Origin: Stieleria varia
GTDB taxonomy: Bacteria; Planctomycetota; Planctomycetia; Pirellulales; Pirellulaceae
Assembly (NCBI RefSeq): GCF_038443385.1
Contig: NZ_CP151726.1
Span: 9,424,001 to 9,488,000, forward strand
Direction of reading: 5' to 3'
Length of the DNA stretch: 64,000 bases
The notes under the pieces are model-generated. The model had not been told where the DNA came from, made no database searches, and was given only the letters and a program-made list of their open reading frames with translations. Of the stretch, positions 1-8,168 are shown piece after piece (position 1 is the first letter of the stretch; every line of letters starts with the position of its first letter). The position numbers and the translations under genes were made by a program.

Positions 1-5
1 CCAAG

Positions 6-348
6 GTGTTTTCGGTTGGTATGGGCCTTGTCCTCGGAGTAAACCTCGTAATGTCGCTATGGATTGCGATTACAGTGGCTTCCATTCGACGCGACGTTTG
101 TGTCACGCTCGACACCAAGGCACTGACCTGCTCGATTCCCGGTGAATTGGTCTCCAAATCGTTTTCCGTGGCCTTGGATGACATTACTGAGATCAATAAG
201 TATAGACAAAGACAGTGGCCCAGAAGCATTTCGCATTCATACGCAGTCTGGTACGTTTGATCTCTACGGCAACTACGGAATTCCAACTCGTCGCATCGTG
301 ATTGAGATTGCGAAACTCCGGCCGTCCGTCATCATGGGAACCACATAA
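6..348 (+). pseudogene. Frameshifted cassette gene, membrane-anchored hypothetical protein
   Basis: The reading frame open from the ATG at 6 gives a hydrophobic N-terminus (about residues 1-28) and then a soluble part ending in ...DDITEINKY. From about 202 the sensible continuation is in the next frame (IDKDSGPEAF...RIHTQSGTFDLYGN), which stops at 348. The two halves together look like one small protein with a membrane anchor and a compact beta-rich domain, broken by a one-base shift near 201-215. It may also be truncated by the window edge. It sits directly before the first attC-like site, so I infer it is a cassette gene. No function can be assigned. A sequencing error would give the same picture. 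Confidence 0.45.
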
Positions 349-358
349 AATAAGATGC

Positions 359-1553
359 AGAACCAAGCCAATCGGGATAGGGGCCCGGTTGCCCGGGACC
401 CCTCCCACAACACCTAGCATGCGGGTCCGCACTAGATCGATGAATACAGTGCGTTTCGCCGCAAGGATGCAAGCGATAGCCAGTACTCTTCAAGAATAAA
501 CAAGCCCTCAGCGGCCAGATACTCGTTGGATAAAGCGCGCTGGACGCCAGACGTCGTGGAAAGACGCTCTGCCTGCCAACCAACACGGGCCCTTGCCGCT
601 CATCGCAAAGCCACGAGCGACACGATAAGACCCCACTGGCCTCGTGCCAGTGGCAACGGGACGAACGCGACTTGAGATGTCCAGTGATCGTCCTTGCTTC
701 CACCGGCACGAGGCCGGAGGGGAGCCAAGCGAATCGACTGCTTCTTTGTAGCTCATCAGTCTTGCTTCCACCGGGTCAAGCCCGGATGGAGAGCGAGGAA
801 GCATCAGAGTTCATCGGTGGTTCGTTCCTTGTCTTGTGACGTTCAGGCCTTTGTGTCGCCGTTGGACTCGGCGGGTCACTCCTATGCCTTCTGCTGCCGA
901 CTTCGATCGTGGGTTCGTGTTACCACGGCCCACCCCGCGTTGGAGCAAGCTCTACTGGCGGGCACAGGATGAAGTCCTCCCCAAATAAGGGACGTTTCAA
1001 GACGCGATGGTCTTGAAACACGTGATCTATCCCCACCCAAGCTCCCCATCTACCTCCACCAACTTTTCCGGTTCGGTTTCGCTGTCAGCAGATTTTTGGG
1101 AATCGCACAGCGATGGGCCTGCGGTGTCGGCCTCTATACGGTTTCTGTTCCGTGCTACTGCAAGCTCCGCGCGGACCTGATGGGTCTTGGCGTGAATGCG
1201 TCTGGAAACGAATTGCGTTGAACCATGCCCGAATCGGCGGGACTGACCCTATGACCCGTACGGTTCTCGGCGGCTATCCAGCTTGACGCTCACATTCGCA
1301 GGCTTCCTCCCCACGGTTTGTCACCTCCCCACGGTTTGTCACCTCCCCGCAGTTGCCCTCGCCTCGTACTGTCTTTCGTAAGAGTTACATTTGGTATACT
1401 GCCTCGTGTTGAAAGTAACCGGAACTAAGTACAGGGGACTTTCACCCCACAAGATCACGCCCATGTTGGGCGTACTGCACGGGAGAACAGGTGGTTCGTT
1501 TTCTCGTCTGCTTGCAAGTTGTTCGCCCGTTCCCCGTAATTTCTACCGTTCTG
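359..1553 (+). other. attC-like cassette recombination site 1, split by a group II intron
   Basis: The left arm (359-370) begins with CAGAAC just after the stop codon of the upstream ORF. The right arm (1476-1553) ends with the complement GTTCTG at 1548-1553. If the intron (371-1475) is removed, the arms join as ...AAGCCA-TGCACGGG..., and an inner stem CGGGAGAACA (from 1480) pairs with TGTTCGCCCG (near 1520-1530). This is an imperfect palindrome with short terminal boxes, as expected for an attC site. The boxes are not the classic GTTRRRY consensus but match the other sites in this array. Confidence 0.6.
371..1475 (-). mobile_element. ORF-less group II intron, copy 1
   Basis: Read on the minus strand, the 5' end is GTACGCCCAACATGGGCGTG followed by the typical GGGGTGAAAGTCCCC helix of bacterial group II introns (here 1429-1475). 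The 3' end has a stem-loop CTAGTGCGG...CCGCATGCTAG, compatible with domain V. It is followed by a domain VI hairpin with a GCAA loop and a bulged A eight bases from the terminal ...CCCGAT (371). Length is 1105 bp, too short for a normal reverse transcriptase, and no RT motifs are visible in any frame. A possible remnant of the ORF start (MNSDASSLSIRA then stop) is seen on the minus strand near 815. The 5' half contains an 18-bp tandem duplication at 1306-1341. Exact ends are inferred from comparison with copy 2. Confidence 0.83.
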
Positions 1554-1574
1554 CCTTTGAAGATTTGATGCATC

Positions 1575-2627
1575 ATGCAAATGCCCACCGCTTACGACGA
1601 TGACATTCTCAACGTCGAAGGCGGTTCCTACCCCGATAGCACGCCGACACGGACGACCGTCTATTCCATCGTCTACCCGCCGGTTGGCTTTTTCCCTTTC
1701 GCAGGAACCGGAAACGGCGACTATCACGGGTTCTACTGGCCAATTGGCCGCGAAGACCGGCCACCATTGGTTGCGTACAGTAGCCACGATGCATACGCCC
1801 TGATCCCAGAACATGGCGATCTGTCTGCTGCCGGACGTTGCCAGCTTGCACGCGACGAAGACCGCACGCTCACATACGAATTCGAATCCGCATTTGATTC
1901 TGCAAACGTTCCGCGGCCGACTATCAACATTGCTGATGTTGTTGCCGTCGATGATCACAAGCAACTATTGACTCTTGACCCTGACTCTCCATTCCGCAAT
2001 TGTGCCGTTGCGGACCAATTGATCGCTGAGAATAAGCTTGACGACGCGGAATCACACTACCGCAAAGCAATCGAATTGCTCCCGGAGTATGGTGCTGCGC
2101 ATTTCGGCCTCGGCTATTTGCTCCGGCGGACTCGGCGGCAATCGCAGGCATCGATTCACTTGCGCCAGTCACTACTCTGTCCGCTTGCTTTCTGGGGCGG
2201 TTGTTTCTGGTCCGATCACATTCTGCCAGGTTCCTTCAGACCCGACTGGGCCCGCAAAGCGCTACTGTGGCTACAGAAGCTCAAGGAACCCGATGATTCT
2301 CTTCGCGACGATCCGTTCATGCAGAACGTTCAATACTTGACTCTCGATACTGGTGTCGCGGAAAGCCGCGACATCGAATTGTCGATTGCAATGGTTGACA
2401 ATTATCACCGACGTGGACAGTTTCTCGATGCCGTTTTCGTGTGGATCACCATTGGTGATCGTGCCGCGCTCGAAACAACGTCCTTTCGCGAACGATACGG
2501 ACTTACGGCACGTTCATTCGGCACACGCTTGGCTAGGCTATTTCGTGATGCCGGCATTGATCGCCGCGCGGAACTCGTCGACAATATGATTTCGATGATG
2601 GAGAAACCTGAGGGGCTCTATCTCTAA
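1575..2627 (+). CDS. Cassette-encoded TPR-containing hypothetical protein
   Basis: 350 residues. The N-terminal ~110 residues are rich in Tyr, Pro, Asp and Gly with no recognisable fold. A tetratricopeptide-like helical pair lies at about residues 145-200 (ADQLIAENKLDDAESHYRKA, then YGAAHFGLGYLLRRT). A second helical region fills the C-terminus. There is no signal peptide or membrane segment. It begins 21 bp after attC-like site 1 and its stop is 12 bp before site 2, which is the spacing of a single-gene integron cassette. TPRs usually mediate protein contacts; the partner is unknown. An in-frame ATG two codons downstream (MPTAYDDD) could also be the start. Confidence 0.7.
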   Translation: MQMPTAYDDDILNVEGGSYPDSTPTRTTVYSIVYPPVGFFPFAGTGNGDYHGFYWPIGREDRPPLVAYSSHDAYALIPEHGDLSAAGRCQLARDEDRTLTYEFESAFDSANVPRPTINIADVVAVDDHKQLLTLDPDSPFRNCAVADQLIAENKLDDAESHYRKAIELLPEYGAAHFGLGYLLRRTRRQSQASIHLRQSLLCPLAFWGGCFWSDHILPGSFRPDWARKALLWLQKLKEPDDSLRDDPFMQNVQYLTLDTGVAESRDIELSIAMVDNYHRRGQFLDAVFVWITIGDRAALETTSFRERYGLTARSFGTRLARLFRDAGIDRRAELVDNMISMMEKPEGLYL

Positions 2628-2638
2628 CGCAAAGAAGG

Positions 2639-2726
2639 CAGAACCAAGGGTTGCAACGGAGGCCGCGAGCTGACGTTTTCGAAGTGGTAAGTCGTCCGCG
2701 CGGCCCCGCTGAACCCTACCGTTCTG
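2639..2726 (+). other. attC-like cassette recombination site 2, intact
   Basis: An 88-bp imperfect palindrome begins 12 bp after the stop of the TPR gene. Terminal boxes are CAGAAC (2639-2644) and GTTCTG (2721-2726). Next inward, AAGGGTT pairs with AACCCT, and the inner GGCCGCG (2661-2667) pairs with CGCGGCC (2698-2704). Unpaired bases lie on the left arm, which is the asymmetry by which integrases choose the folded bottom strand of attC. This is the cleanest of the four sites and shows what the intron-split ones looked like. Confidence 0.65.
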
Positions 2727-2760
2727 TGACTGAAAAGTACAAGCCTGAACCTGATGGCGG

Positions 2761-3099
2761 ATGTTTGCCAAAGATTTCAACATCTCCGATCTTGAACGAC
2801 TCGGACCGATCATCGAACAACTGCTCGAATCTGGCAAACTGTCTGATGACGAAGCATGGGCAGTCGATCTCGCATGCCGCGCTGCAACAGACCTTGCCTC
2901 AATTCGACATTCTGAGGTCGCACAACGATTCTATTCCCGTCCTGACATTGAAGCTCAATCTGAATCAACCACTGAATCGTGGCTGGCGAAGAATGCAGAT
3001 GCGGAACCGGGGACGATCGCTATGATTTGTGGGCGTTTGAACGTCGCCTCAATCGGAACTGACGGCAAACTACAACTCACGCCGGTTTTCGATCTTTGA
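2761..3099 (+). CDS. Cassette-encoded hypothetical protein, 112 residues
   Basis: Small soluble acidic protein with a predicted mostly helical N-terminal half (ISDLERLGPIIEQLLESGKL) and a short C-terminal beta-like tail (IGTDGKLQLTPVFDL). There is no signal peptide, membrane segment or cysteine pattern. The ATG at 2761 lies 34 bp after attC-like site 2 and the stop lies about 40 bp before site 3, so it fills one cassette. I do not recognise a family. Confidence 0.6.
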   Translation: MFAKDFNISDLERLGPIIEQLLESGKLSDDEAWAVDLACRAATDLASIRHSEVAQRFYSRPDIEAQSESTTESWLAKNADAEPGTIAMICGRLNVASIGTDGKLQLTPVFDL

Positions 3100-3140
3100 A
3101 TTGTATTTGCACGTGACACGTCGTTTGTGACACAATCGCG

Positions 3141-4340
3141 GGGAACCAAGCCAATCGGGATAGGGGCCCGGTTGCCCGGGACCCCTCCCACAACACCTAG
3201 CATGCGGGTCCGCACTAGATCGATGAATACAGTGCGTTTCGCCGCAAGGATGCAGGCGATAGCCAGTACTCTTCAAGAATAAACAAGCCCTCAGCGGCCA
3301 GATACTCGTTGGATAAAGCGCGCTGGACGCCAGACGTCGTGGAAAGACGCTCTGCCTGCCAACCAACACGGGCCCTTGCCGCTCATCGCAAAGCCACGAG
3401 CGACACGATAAGACCCCACTGGCCTCGTGCCAGTGGCAACGGGACGAACGCGACTTGAGATGTCCAGTGATCGTCCTTGCTTCCACCGGCACGAGGCCGG
3501 AGGGGAGCCAAGCGAATCGACTGCTTCTTTGTAGCTCATCAGTCTTGCTTCCACCGGGTCAAGCCCGGATGGAGAGCTAGGAAGCATCAGAGTTCATCGG
3601 TGGTTCGTTCCTTGTCTTGTGACGTTCAGGCCTTTGTGTCGCCGTTGGACTCGGCGGGTCACTCCTATGCCTTCTGCTGCCGACTTCGATCGTGGGTTCG
3701 TGTTACCACGGCCCACCCCGCGTTGGAGCAAGCTCTACTGGCGGGCACAGGATGAAGCCCTCCCCAAATAAGGGACGTCCGTTTGGTCGATGGGGGCCAT
3801 CGATTTTCACGGACACGTGATCTGTTCCCGTCACTGTATTCATTGCTTGTTGGGCCACATCTACCTGTGCCCTGCTTTTCCGGTTCGGTTTCGCTGTCAG
3901 CAGCCAGCTCACCTAGGGTCATCGGCCTCAATGTGATTTCTGTACCACGTTGCTGCATGCTGCGCGCGAACCTGACGGGTCTTGGCGTGGATGTGGACGG
4001 CACGAGTAGCCGTGGGAATTCTGTCCGATTCAGTTCTCGTCGAACCGCACGTTCCTCTGGCCGGAACCGTCTTTCCGAGCACATCCGCAGGCTTCCTCCC
4101 CACGGTTTGTCACCTTGTGCGCAGTTGCCGGGCATCTTGGAGACAGGGCCTCGTACTCTCTTCTTTCGGATCCACATTTGGTATCCTGTCTCCTACTGGA
4201 AGTTACCGGAACTAAGTACAGGGGACTTTCACCCCACAAGATCACGCCCATGTTGGGCGTACTACACACGAAGCCGCCGATCGCGCGGTTTGCCAATGGA
4301 GAGCGTTTCTCCGGCGGCTCGGTGACGGCTACCGTTCGTC
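3141..4340 (+). other. attC-like cassette recombination site 3, split by a group II intron
   Basis: The left fragment (3141-3153, GGGAACCAAGCCA) and the right fragment (4263-4340) join, without the intron, into ...AAGCCA-TACACACGAAGCCGCC.... The inner AGCCGCCG near 4272-4279 pairs with CGGCGGCT near 4312-4319, and the site ends with GTTCGTC at 4334-4340. The left terminal box (GGGAAC) does not pair fully with the right one. This is expected in integron arrays because the last bases of the right box come from the neighbouring cassette. Confidence 0.55.
3154..4262 (-). mobile_element. ORF-less group II intron, copy 2
   Basis: 1109 bp, with the same ends as copy 1 (minus-strand 5' GTACGCCCAACATGGGCGTG, 3' ...CCCGAT with the branch-point A eight bases from the end). 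Positions 3154-3778 match copy 1 (371-995) with only about three differences, whereas 3779-4200 has clearly diverged. For example, copy 1 has a GTTTCAAGAC/GTCTTGAAAC hairpin where copy 2 has GTCCGT/ACGGAC at 3776-3813. No RT gene is present, so mobility would need a reverse transcriptase/maturase supplied in trans. It is inserted on the bottom strand of the attC-like site, as described for group IIC-attC introns, but I have not assigned the class. Confidence 0.83.
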
Positions 4341-4364
4341 GGACTGATCTGAACTGCAGTTTAT

Positions 4365-5009
4365 ATGTTGTCCTCTGCCGAAATCACTCGCCTATCGCGT
4401 CGTCGAGCGTGGATTCTTATGCCCGCCGCCGTGTTGGGAGTTGCTGCGATGCTGGCTTACTTCGCATTGGTTGGGGTTGTGCGTGATTCATTGGTTGATT
4501 TGACACAACGAAAAGTTGGAAAGACTGCTGCAGATGTTTTGCCAATTGTGTTAGTTCTTCCATCGCTTGGATTCTTCCTTGGAGCATTGCTTTGGGCAGA
4601 ACGAATGTCGAAGCGATTCGCCCTTTTTTGCCCTGAATGTGGCACGGATGTATCCAAATCAACAAATCGTGTTCTGGCGACGCGGTGCTGCAGTTCATGC
4701 GAGATGCAAATCGTCGAGGGGCGTCGAACGCATGGGGCTGACGTGTTCGAACGCTTTTCCCAACTAAAGCAACGGCGATTTCTCATTTACTGGTTCTGGA
4801 TATGGCCCGTTTTTGGTTTATTCGTACTTGCCTACCACTGGTTTGATCAAACTGCGTGGGCAAACTGCCCGCAGGCGCTGTTTATTCCGGGATTGATCGG
4901 AACAACCGCAGCCGGATGGGCTTTTGCCCGTACAATCGACATGCGTTACCTTCCACAACTTGGTGTGTCTGCCCTCGTTTTCCTCCTTGGTGTTGATGCG
5001 TTTTGGTGA
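4365..5009 (+). CDS. Cassette-encoded membrane protein with a zinc-ribbon-like segment
   Basis: 214 residues. Hydrophobic segments lie at about residues 17-38 and 58-78. A four-cysteine segment follows (CPECGTD...CCSSCEM, about residues 88-113), which resembles a zinc ribbon. Three further hydrophobic segments follow at about 140-160, 168-185 and 195-214. The protein ends almost inside the last hydrophobic stretch. It lies between attC-like sites 3 and 4, with the stop 12 bp before site 4. I infer a multi-pass inner-membrane protein with a cytoplasmic metal-binding loop. No family is recognised. Confidence 0.65.
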   Translation: MLSSAEITRLSRRRAWILMPAAVLGVAAMLAYFALVGVVRDSLVDLTQRKVGKTAADVLPIVLVLPSLGFFLGALLWAERMSKRFALFCPECGTDVSKSTNRVLATRCCSSCEMQIVEGRRTHGADVFERFSQLKQRRFLIYWFWIWPVFGLFVLAYHWFDQTAWANCPQALFIPGLIGTTAAGWAFARTIDMRYLPQLGVSALVFLLGVDAFW

Positions 5010-5021
5010 CGCAGACGCTCC

Positions 5022-5113
5022 GACGAACCATGCCGTGAACCGAAGCGGCGAAGTCAGGCGGTCCTGAAATGGAAACTCTTTCGTCGCCGCTCGGTTACGG
5101 CGAATCGATCGTC
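5022..5113 (+). other. attC-like cassette recombination site 4, partly degenerate
   Basis: A 92-bp imperfect palindrome starts 12 bp after the preceding stop codon. The left box GACGAAC (5022-5028) faces GATCGTC (5107-5113), one mismatch away from perfect pairing. CCGTGAACCGAAGCGGCGA on the left pairs with TCGCCGCTCGGTTACGG on the right, leaving unpaired extra bases only on the left arm. The mismatch in the right box may make it a poor substrate and may mark the decaying end of the array. Confidence 0.6.
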
Positions 5114-5128
5114 AAATTTTATTCAAAG

Positions 5129-5589
5129 ATGCGTATGGTCTTTCGGTTTAGCTTGAAGCAACTCTTGCTAGTGTGCGTCTGTCTTGCACTGGTTGTTGCT
5201 TGGCTGGGGATTCAAAACCAGTTTCAGCATATTGGTTACTCAGGCGAGACAAAATGGCATTCGTTTGCACCGTCCGGTGGGTATCCGGGCGATGGGATTG
5301 GCGGCGTTCACATTGTGGCAATGGCCTCGCATCTTATGCGGACATCCGTGATCCAGCCGATTTCGAAAGGCTTGCCGAGGTCCCTAACGCTTGCCAGCAT
5401 TTGACCTCGGCATTGATTTTCGGACGTGACACTCTTGATGAGTTCGATCCTGCTGACTTCCCGAATCTCAAACATTTGTCGATTGGTGGTAGCAAGATTT
5501 CAGCTAATTCGCTTAAGAAGCTAAAGATGATGCCAGAACTAAGCGACCTGGACATATCGGAATTTGAAATCGATCCCAGTACCGAATGA
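5129..5589 (+). pseudogene. Frameshifted cassette gene, membrane-anchored leucine-rich protein
   Basis: The frame from ATG 5129 gives MRMVFRFSLKQLLL... with a membrane segment at about residues 8-25, a start common among planctomycete hypothetical proteins. After about 5320 this frame fails. A second frame continues with ...YADIRDPADFERLAEV, then LTSALIF and FPNLKHLSIGGSKISANSLKKLKMM, which resembles leucine-rich-repeat turns, and stops at 5589. The two frames overlap in a way that suggests one gene with a one-base shift near 5318-5340. It follows attC-like site 4. Either a true pseudogene or a sequencing error is possible. Confidence 0.5.
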
Positions 5590-6350
5590 CACCCAGCCGT
5601 CCACCGAAGCCGTGTCCTCTCATGGGGACACAGCATCCGAGCGTCCCTGCAACAAGGTGCTGCCGATGAAACCAAGCGGCGGTCCATCAGTGGCCTGAGT
5701 TCTTGTGGCTTCTCGTGCTTTTTGTGGCAAGCAGCCTTCATTCTCTGGGATGGGGGCAGCGACGGCCACGAAGAACACAAAGAGACACGAGCTGGATTCA
5801 GCGTGAATGATACGCAGTGGGTTGAGCCTGAGCTGCAGGCAGGCCCATACACGCACTACTCGATTATTTGTGAACGAAGCGAAGACCAGACGACGCTTTC
5901 AATTGATACTTACTTGCTCGAACCATGGGTAAACAGCAGGACGGGTGAGACCGGAGAATCACCACATGGGACGGGAGAGGATTATGTTCTTGACGCGGAC
6001 GGATGCTGGATTGGGGCTGATCGTCGGTGGAATCGTTGGCAAGCTTCGCAATTAACGCGTTCAAGCCCAAGCATCTCGACATACAGAACCATCCCGCACA
6101 CGTGCAGACTGGCAAGGCCTGATCGACGAGCGAGGTGAGACCCCGCCTGGGAAACTGCTAGCCACCGGCCCAAGGTTTCTTCCTCGCTGCGGGTTCTCTG
6201 ACGCGGTTGCGGTAGGTCATGCTCTGCATGACATTCAACGCACGATGGATGCATGCACGTTCTTCGCTTCCATGGATTACACTTCGTTACCCGACTGAAA
6301 CCAGAATCGACGGGTGATCAACGTCAGTTACGGCGCCTAGCGGAGTACAC
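5590..6350 (+). other. Gene-free stretch at the end of the cassette region
   Basis: I find no convincing gene here. An open frame at 5722-6138 has no family resemblance and a strange composition. At 5706-5795 a short imperfect inverted repeat is present: CTCGTGCTTTTTGTGGC, and downstream GCCACGAAGAACACAAAGAG read back. A clear further attC-like palindrome is not visible, although 6225-6335 contains fragments (GATGCATGCAC, GGTGATCAACG) that could be decayed remains of one. Confidence 0.4.
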
Positions 6351-6713
6351 ATGACCGCGAATCCGTACCAAACACCGGCGCCCACGGATGATGCATCGCA
6401 AAACCGCGTTCCATTCGTTTGGACACTGTTGTTTTGGATTGGTGCGGGGCTTTCCGCTATTGCGTTTGCGTATGCGTCGTTGGTCCTCTGCGTGAACTAC
6501 GAATCGTCGTTGAGAAAGGGCGAATTTCTGCCCGAATACGAAATAATGCTGCTTCTGACGATCCTTTGCTGCGTAGTCGGTTTTGTCTACTCTTTGATTC
6601 GGTGGCGTTCACGTCAGGTCCGACCTGCACTCACCTCACTCGCGATTGTCTTCATTGGACTGGTTGCATGCCCGTGGGTATTGATATTCGCATTGTACGG
6701 TCTTCACCAATGA
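6351..6713 (+). CDS. Small membrane protein, hypothetical
   Basis: 120 residues starting MTANPYQTPAP, a Pro/Thr-rich N-terminus often seen in planctomycete membrane proteins. Three hydrophobic segments follow at about residues 23-48, 64-84 and 92-117. There are no cysteine or catalytic motifs. It is the last plus-strand gene before the minus-strand housekeeping block, so it may be the last cassette, but no convincing attC-like site follows it. Function unknown. Confidence 0.6.
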   Translation: MTANPYQTPAPTDDASQNRVPFVWTLLFWIGAGLSAIAFAYASLVLCVNYESSLRKGEFLPEYEIMLLLTILCCVVGFVYSLIRWRSRQVRPALTSLAIVFIGLVACPWVLIFALYGLHQ

Positions 6714-6886
6714 ACAATGGAATGACGGTTAACCAGTAAAGATTGACCATCAAGTGGCAGGACGTAATCGTTGAGTACTGCCTGCACAACTGCTCGAAGG
6801 TTCATCGCGACACACCAGAAAGCCAGTCCGAAAGGAATTCTGGCGAATCCCACTACCGAGTGCGCCCGTAAATGAATCGTCGCTCC

Positions 6887-8131
6887 TCAGGATGTCAGTC
6901 CCGCCAGTTCGCTGGCTCGTTTGACGCGGCTGATGCCGATCATGTAGGCGGCCACTCGGAGTGAGACTTCTTTGGAATGCGCCATCTGCCAAACCGCTTC
7001 AAAGGCTTCTGAGAGCGTGTGATCGAGTTCTTGTCGCACGCGGTCGAGAGACCATCGATAGTGCTGGCGGTTTTGCACCCATTCAAAGTAACTGACCGTC
7101 ACGCCGCCGGCGTTGGCCAAGATGTCAGGCAACACCGTCACGCCACGCTCGTGCAGGATCGCGTCGGCGTCGGGATCGACCGGACCGTTGGCGGCCTCGA
7201 TGATCGCTTTGGCCGAGATCTTGTCCACGTTGTCCTTGGTGATCACACCACCCAGTGCCGCCGGGATCAGCACATCGACATCGGGCAATGAGAGCAAAGC
7301 GTCACGCGGCATGACTTCGCACTGAGTGTATCCTTCCAATAGTCCGTAGCGATGTTTCAAGGTGTGACGCAGCAGTTCCTGAATGTTCAATCCGTCTTTG
7401 CGGAAATAGGTGCCCGAGGTGTCGCTGACGGCAACGATGGGAAACTGGGATTCCGCCAAGTACTTTGCCGCGTGCGAACCGACGTTGCCAAATCCTTGGA
7501 TGGCGATCTTTGTCTTTTCCGCTTGCATGCCCAATCGCTTGACGACTTTCACCGTCAGTGATCCGACGCCACGCCCGGTGGCTTCCTCGCGACCTTTGGC
7601 CCCGTACTCCTCGACCGGTTTGCCGGTGATCACGGCGGGATTGAATCCGTGGTACTTTTCCCACTGGTTTCGAAACCACGCCATCACTTGATGGTCCGTC
7701 CCCATGTCGGGCGCGGGGATGTCAGTGTCGGGACCGACGATGTCGTGAATCTGATCCACAAACGCACGCGTCATTCGTTCGATCTCGCGTTTGGAGAGTG
7801 AACGGGGATCGACCCCGATGCCACCCTTGGCACCGCCGTATGGCAAATTGACGACGGCGGTTTTCCACGTCATCAAACTCGCCAACGCTCGGACTTCGTC
7901 CAAGTCAACTTCGGGGTGATAACGCAGGCCGCCTTTCATCGGGCCTCGGCTGTTGTCGTGCTGCACGCGGAAACCGACGAAATTGGCCAAGTCGCCGTTA
8001 TCACGCTCGATGCTCACTTGAACCTGCACCTCACGGCGTGGCATCAACAGGGCTTCGCGTAACGAGTCTTCCAACTCCAAATGTTCAGCCGCAGCGTCAA
8101 AGAAACGCCGCATGGACTCAAAGGCTTTCAT
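6887..8131 (-). CDS. gdhA: Glutamate dehydrogenase (Glu/Leu/Phe/Val family)
   Basis: Catalyses reversible oxidative deamination of glutamate to 2-oxoglutarate and ammonia in the cytoplasm. 414 residues from the ATG at 8131, a normal length for the family. Seen are the substrate loop GPMKGGLRYHP (about 63-73), the PYGGAKGG motif with catalytic Lys102, PAPDMGT (about 140), and the nucleotide-binding GFGNVGSH (213-220). The frame stays open to a GTG at 8197, but that start would overlap the upstream gene and adds residues unlike the family. It follows the phospholipase gene by 37 bp on the same strand. Cofactor choice (NAD or NADP) and exact amino-acid substrate cannot be read with certainty; glutamate is most likely. 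Confidence 0.93.
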   Translation of the reverse strand: MKAFESMRRFFDAAAEHLELEDSLREALLMPRREVQVQVSIERDNGDLANFVGFRVQHDNSRGPMKGGLRYHPEVDLDEVRALASLMTWKTAVVNLPYGGAKGGIGVDPRSLSKREIERMTRAFVDQIHDIVGPDTDIPAPDMGTDHQVMAWFRNQWEKYHGFNPAVITGKPVEEYGAKGREEATGRGVGSLTVKVVKRLGMQAEKTKIAIQGFGNVGSHAAKYLAESQFPIVAVSDTSGTYFRKDGLNIQELLRHTLKHRYGLLEGYTQCEVMPRDALLSLPDVDVLIPAALGGVITKDNVDKISAKAIIEAANGPVDPDADAILHERGVTVLPDILANAGGVTVSYFEWVQNRQHYRWSLDRVRQELDHTLSEAFEAVWQMAHSKEVSLRVAAYMIGISRVKRASELAGLTS

Positions 8132-8168
8132 GGTGCGGTTTATCCGGTTGGCAAAGTAAGGGACGCGT

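Noticed and set aside
332..709. Minus-strand ORFs of 125-140 residues present in both repeats (332-709 and 3070-3492)
   Set aside because: They lie inside the intron copies, cover the structured 3' end, have unnatural composition and match no reverse transcriptase motif. They are kept open by high GC in a conserved RNA, not by coding.
371..1475. Repeated 1.1-kb unit as an insertion sequence or MITE
   Set aside because: No transposase, no terminal inverted repeats or target duplications are seen, while both ends match group II intron structure and splice boundaries.
5722..6138. 138-residue open frame after the last cassette
   Set aside because: Composition and lack of any domain-like pattern suggest a chance frame; it also runs through a short inverted repeat.
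6714..6886. Possible fifth attC-like site after the 120-residue membrane protein
   Set aside because: AACAATGGAATGACGG directly after the stop is reminiscent of a left arm, but no complementary right arm can be found.
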